Positions 12,745-12,829 of a stretch of 12,829 nucleotides of DNA are shown here, piece after piece. The stretch is taken from assembly GCA_040005095.1 (NCBI GenBank), contig JBDTZN010000057.1, forward strand, positions 1 through 12,829, in the 5' to 3' direction. Position 1 is the first letter of the stretch, and each line of letters opens with the position of its first letter. The position numbers and the translations under genes were made by a program. The DNA is from UBA5186 sp040005095. Lineage in GTDB: Bacteria; Actinomycetota; Thermoleophilia; Gaiellales; Gaiellaceae. The notes under the pieces are model-generated. The model ran no database searches. It had not been told where the DNA came from and saw only the letters and a program-made list of their open reading frames with translations.

Positions 12745-12829
12745 ATGGACTTCGCGCTTGCGGCTTTCTTCCTTGCGCCCGGCCTCGCGGTCGGCAGCTT
12801 CCTGAACGTGCTCGCAGCGCGCCTGCCGC
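12745..12829 (+). CDS. pilD: Prepilin peptidase, N-terminal fragment
   Basis: Only the first 28 residues are inside the window: MDFALAAFFLAPGLAVGSFL followed by NVLAARLP. GLxxGSFLNVxxxRLP is the conserved opening of type IV prepilin peptidases (PilD/GspO family), membrane aspartyl proteases that cut prepilins after the leader glycine and usually methylate the new N-terminus. The zinc-cysteine segment and the two catalytic aspartates lie beyond the edge, so completeness and methylase function cannot be judged. Its place right after two prepilin genes supports the call. Confidence 0.85.
   Translation, partial: MDFALAAFFLAPGLAVGSFLNVLAARLP

Noticed and set aside
11190..12746. 518-codon minus-strand frame opposite the PilX-like gene
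   Set aside because: Arg/Val/Gly-rich composition and no recognisable domain; the plus-strand protein is clearly real.

Overview
The window is a GC-rich bacterial segment with actinobacterial character. Codon third positions are almost all G or C, GTG starts occur, and long empty ORFs shadow the real genes. A FAD-dependent geranylgeranyl-reductase-family protein, type IV pilus genes in an apparently thick-walled cell, and secreted sialidase-like and LVIVD proteins fit the Thermoleophilia (Gaiellales/Solirubrobacterales) branch of Actinomycetota. That placement is inference from gene content; no marker gene here proves it.

Left part (1-5906) is mostly gene wreckage around one healthy gene. 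It starts with the frameshifted N-terminal third of a DDE transposase (187-559). This is joined directly, at about 548, to a relic of a DUF3631 protein on the other strand (548-813), a domain often carried on phages and plasmids. A strong hairpin terminator (1010-1039) follows. It serves an intact, secreted, Asp-box (BNR/sialidase-fold) protein on the minus strand (1057-2946), which has its own strong ribosome binding site and a possible promoter. Divergent from it is a decayed LVIVD-repeat protein (3013-3801). That runs head-on into a decayed secreted TolB/WD40-like beta-propeller protein (3798-5902, minus); the two share the palindrome CTAG as stop codon. The propeller gene carries one amber codon and at least three frameshifts.

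A complete tRNA-Tyr(GTA) gene (5907-5988, minus) lies only four bases upstream of the propeller start. It marks the border between the decayed half and the intact half.

Right part (6017-12829) is a tight, co-directional, intact block on the plus strand. It holds a geranylgeranyl-reductase-family flavoprotein, the pilus retraction ATPase PilT, a secreted lytic transglycosylase plus M23 peptidase in one chain, a membrane-anchored PASTA protein, a GspJ/PilW-like minor prepilin, a PilX-like prepilin with a large Asn-rich beta-helix-like body, and the start of the prepilin peptidase. Three of the junctions are 4-base stop/start overlaps (ATGA, GTGA, ATGA), so the products are probably made in fixed proportion. 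The most interesting reading is a type IV pilus module in which wall-cutting and wall-binding proteins are co-produced with the retraction motor and the tip pilins, suggesting a device for passing a pilus through a thick peptidoglycan layer. No CRISPR array, rRNA or intact mobile element was seen.
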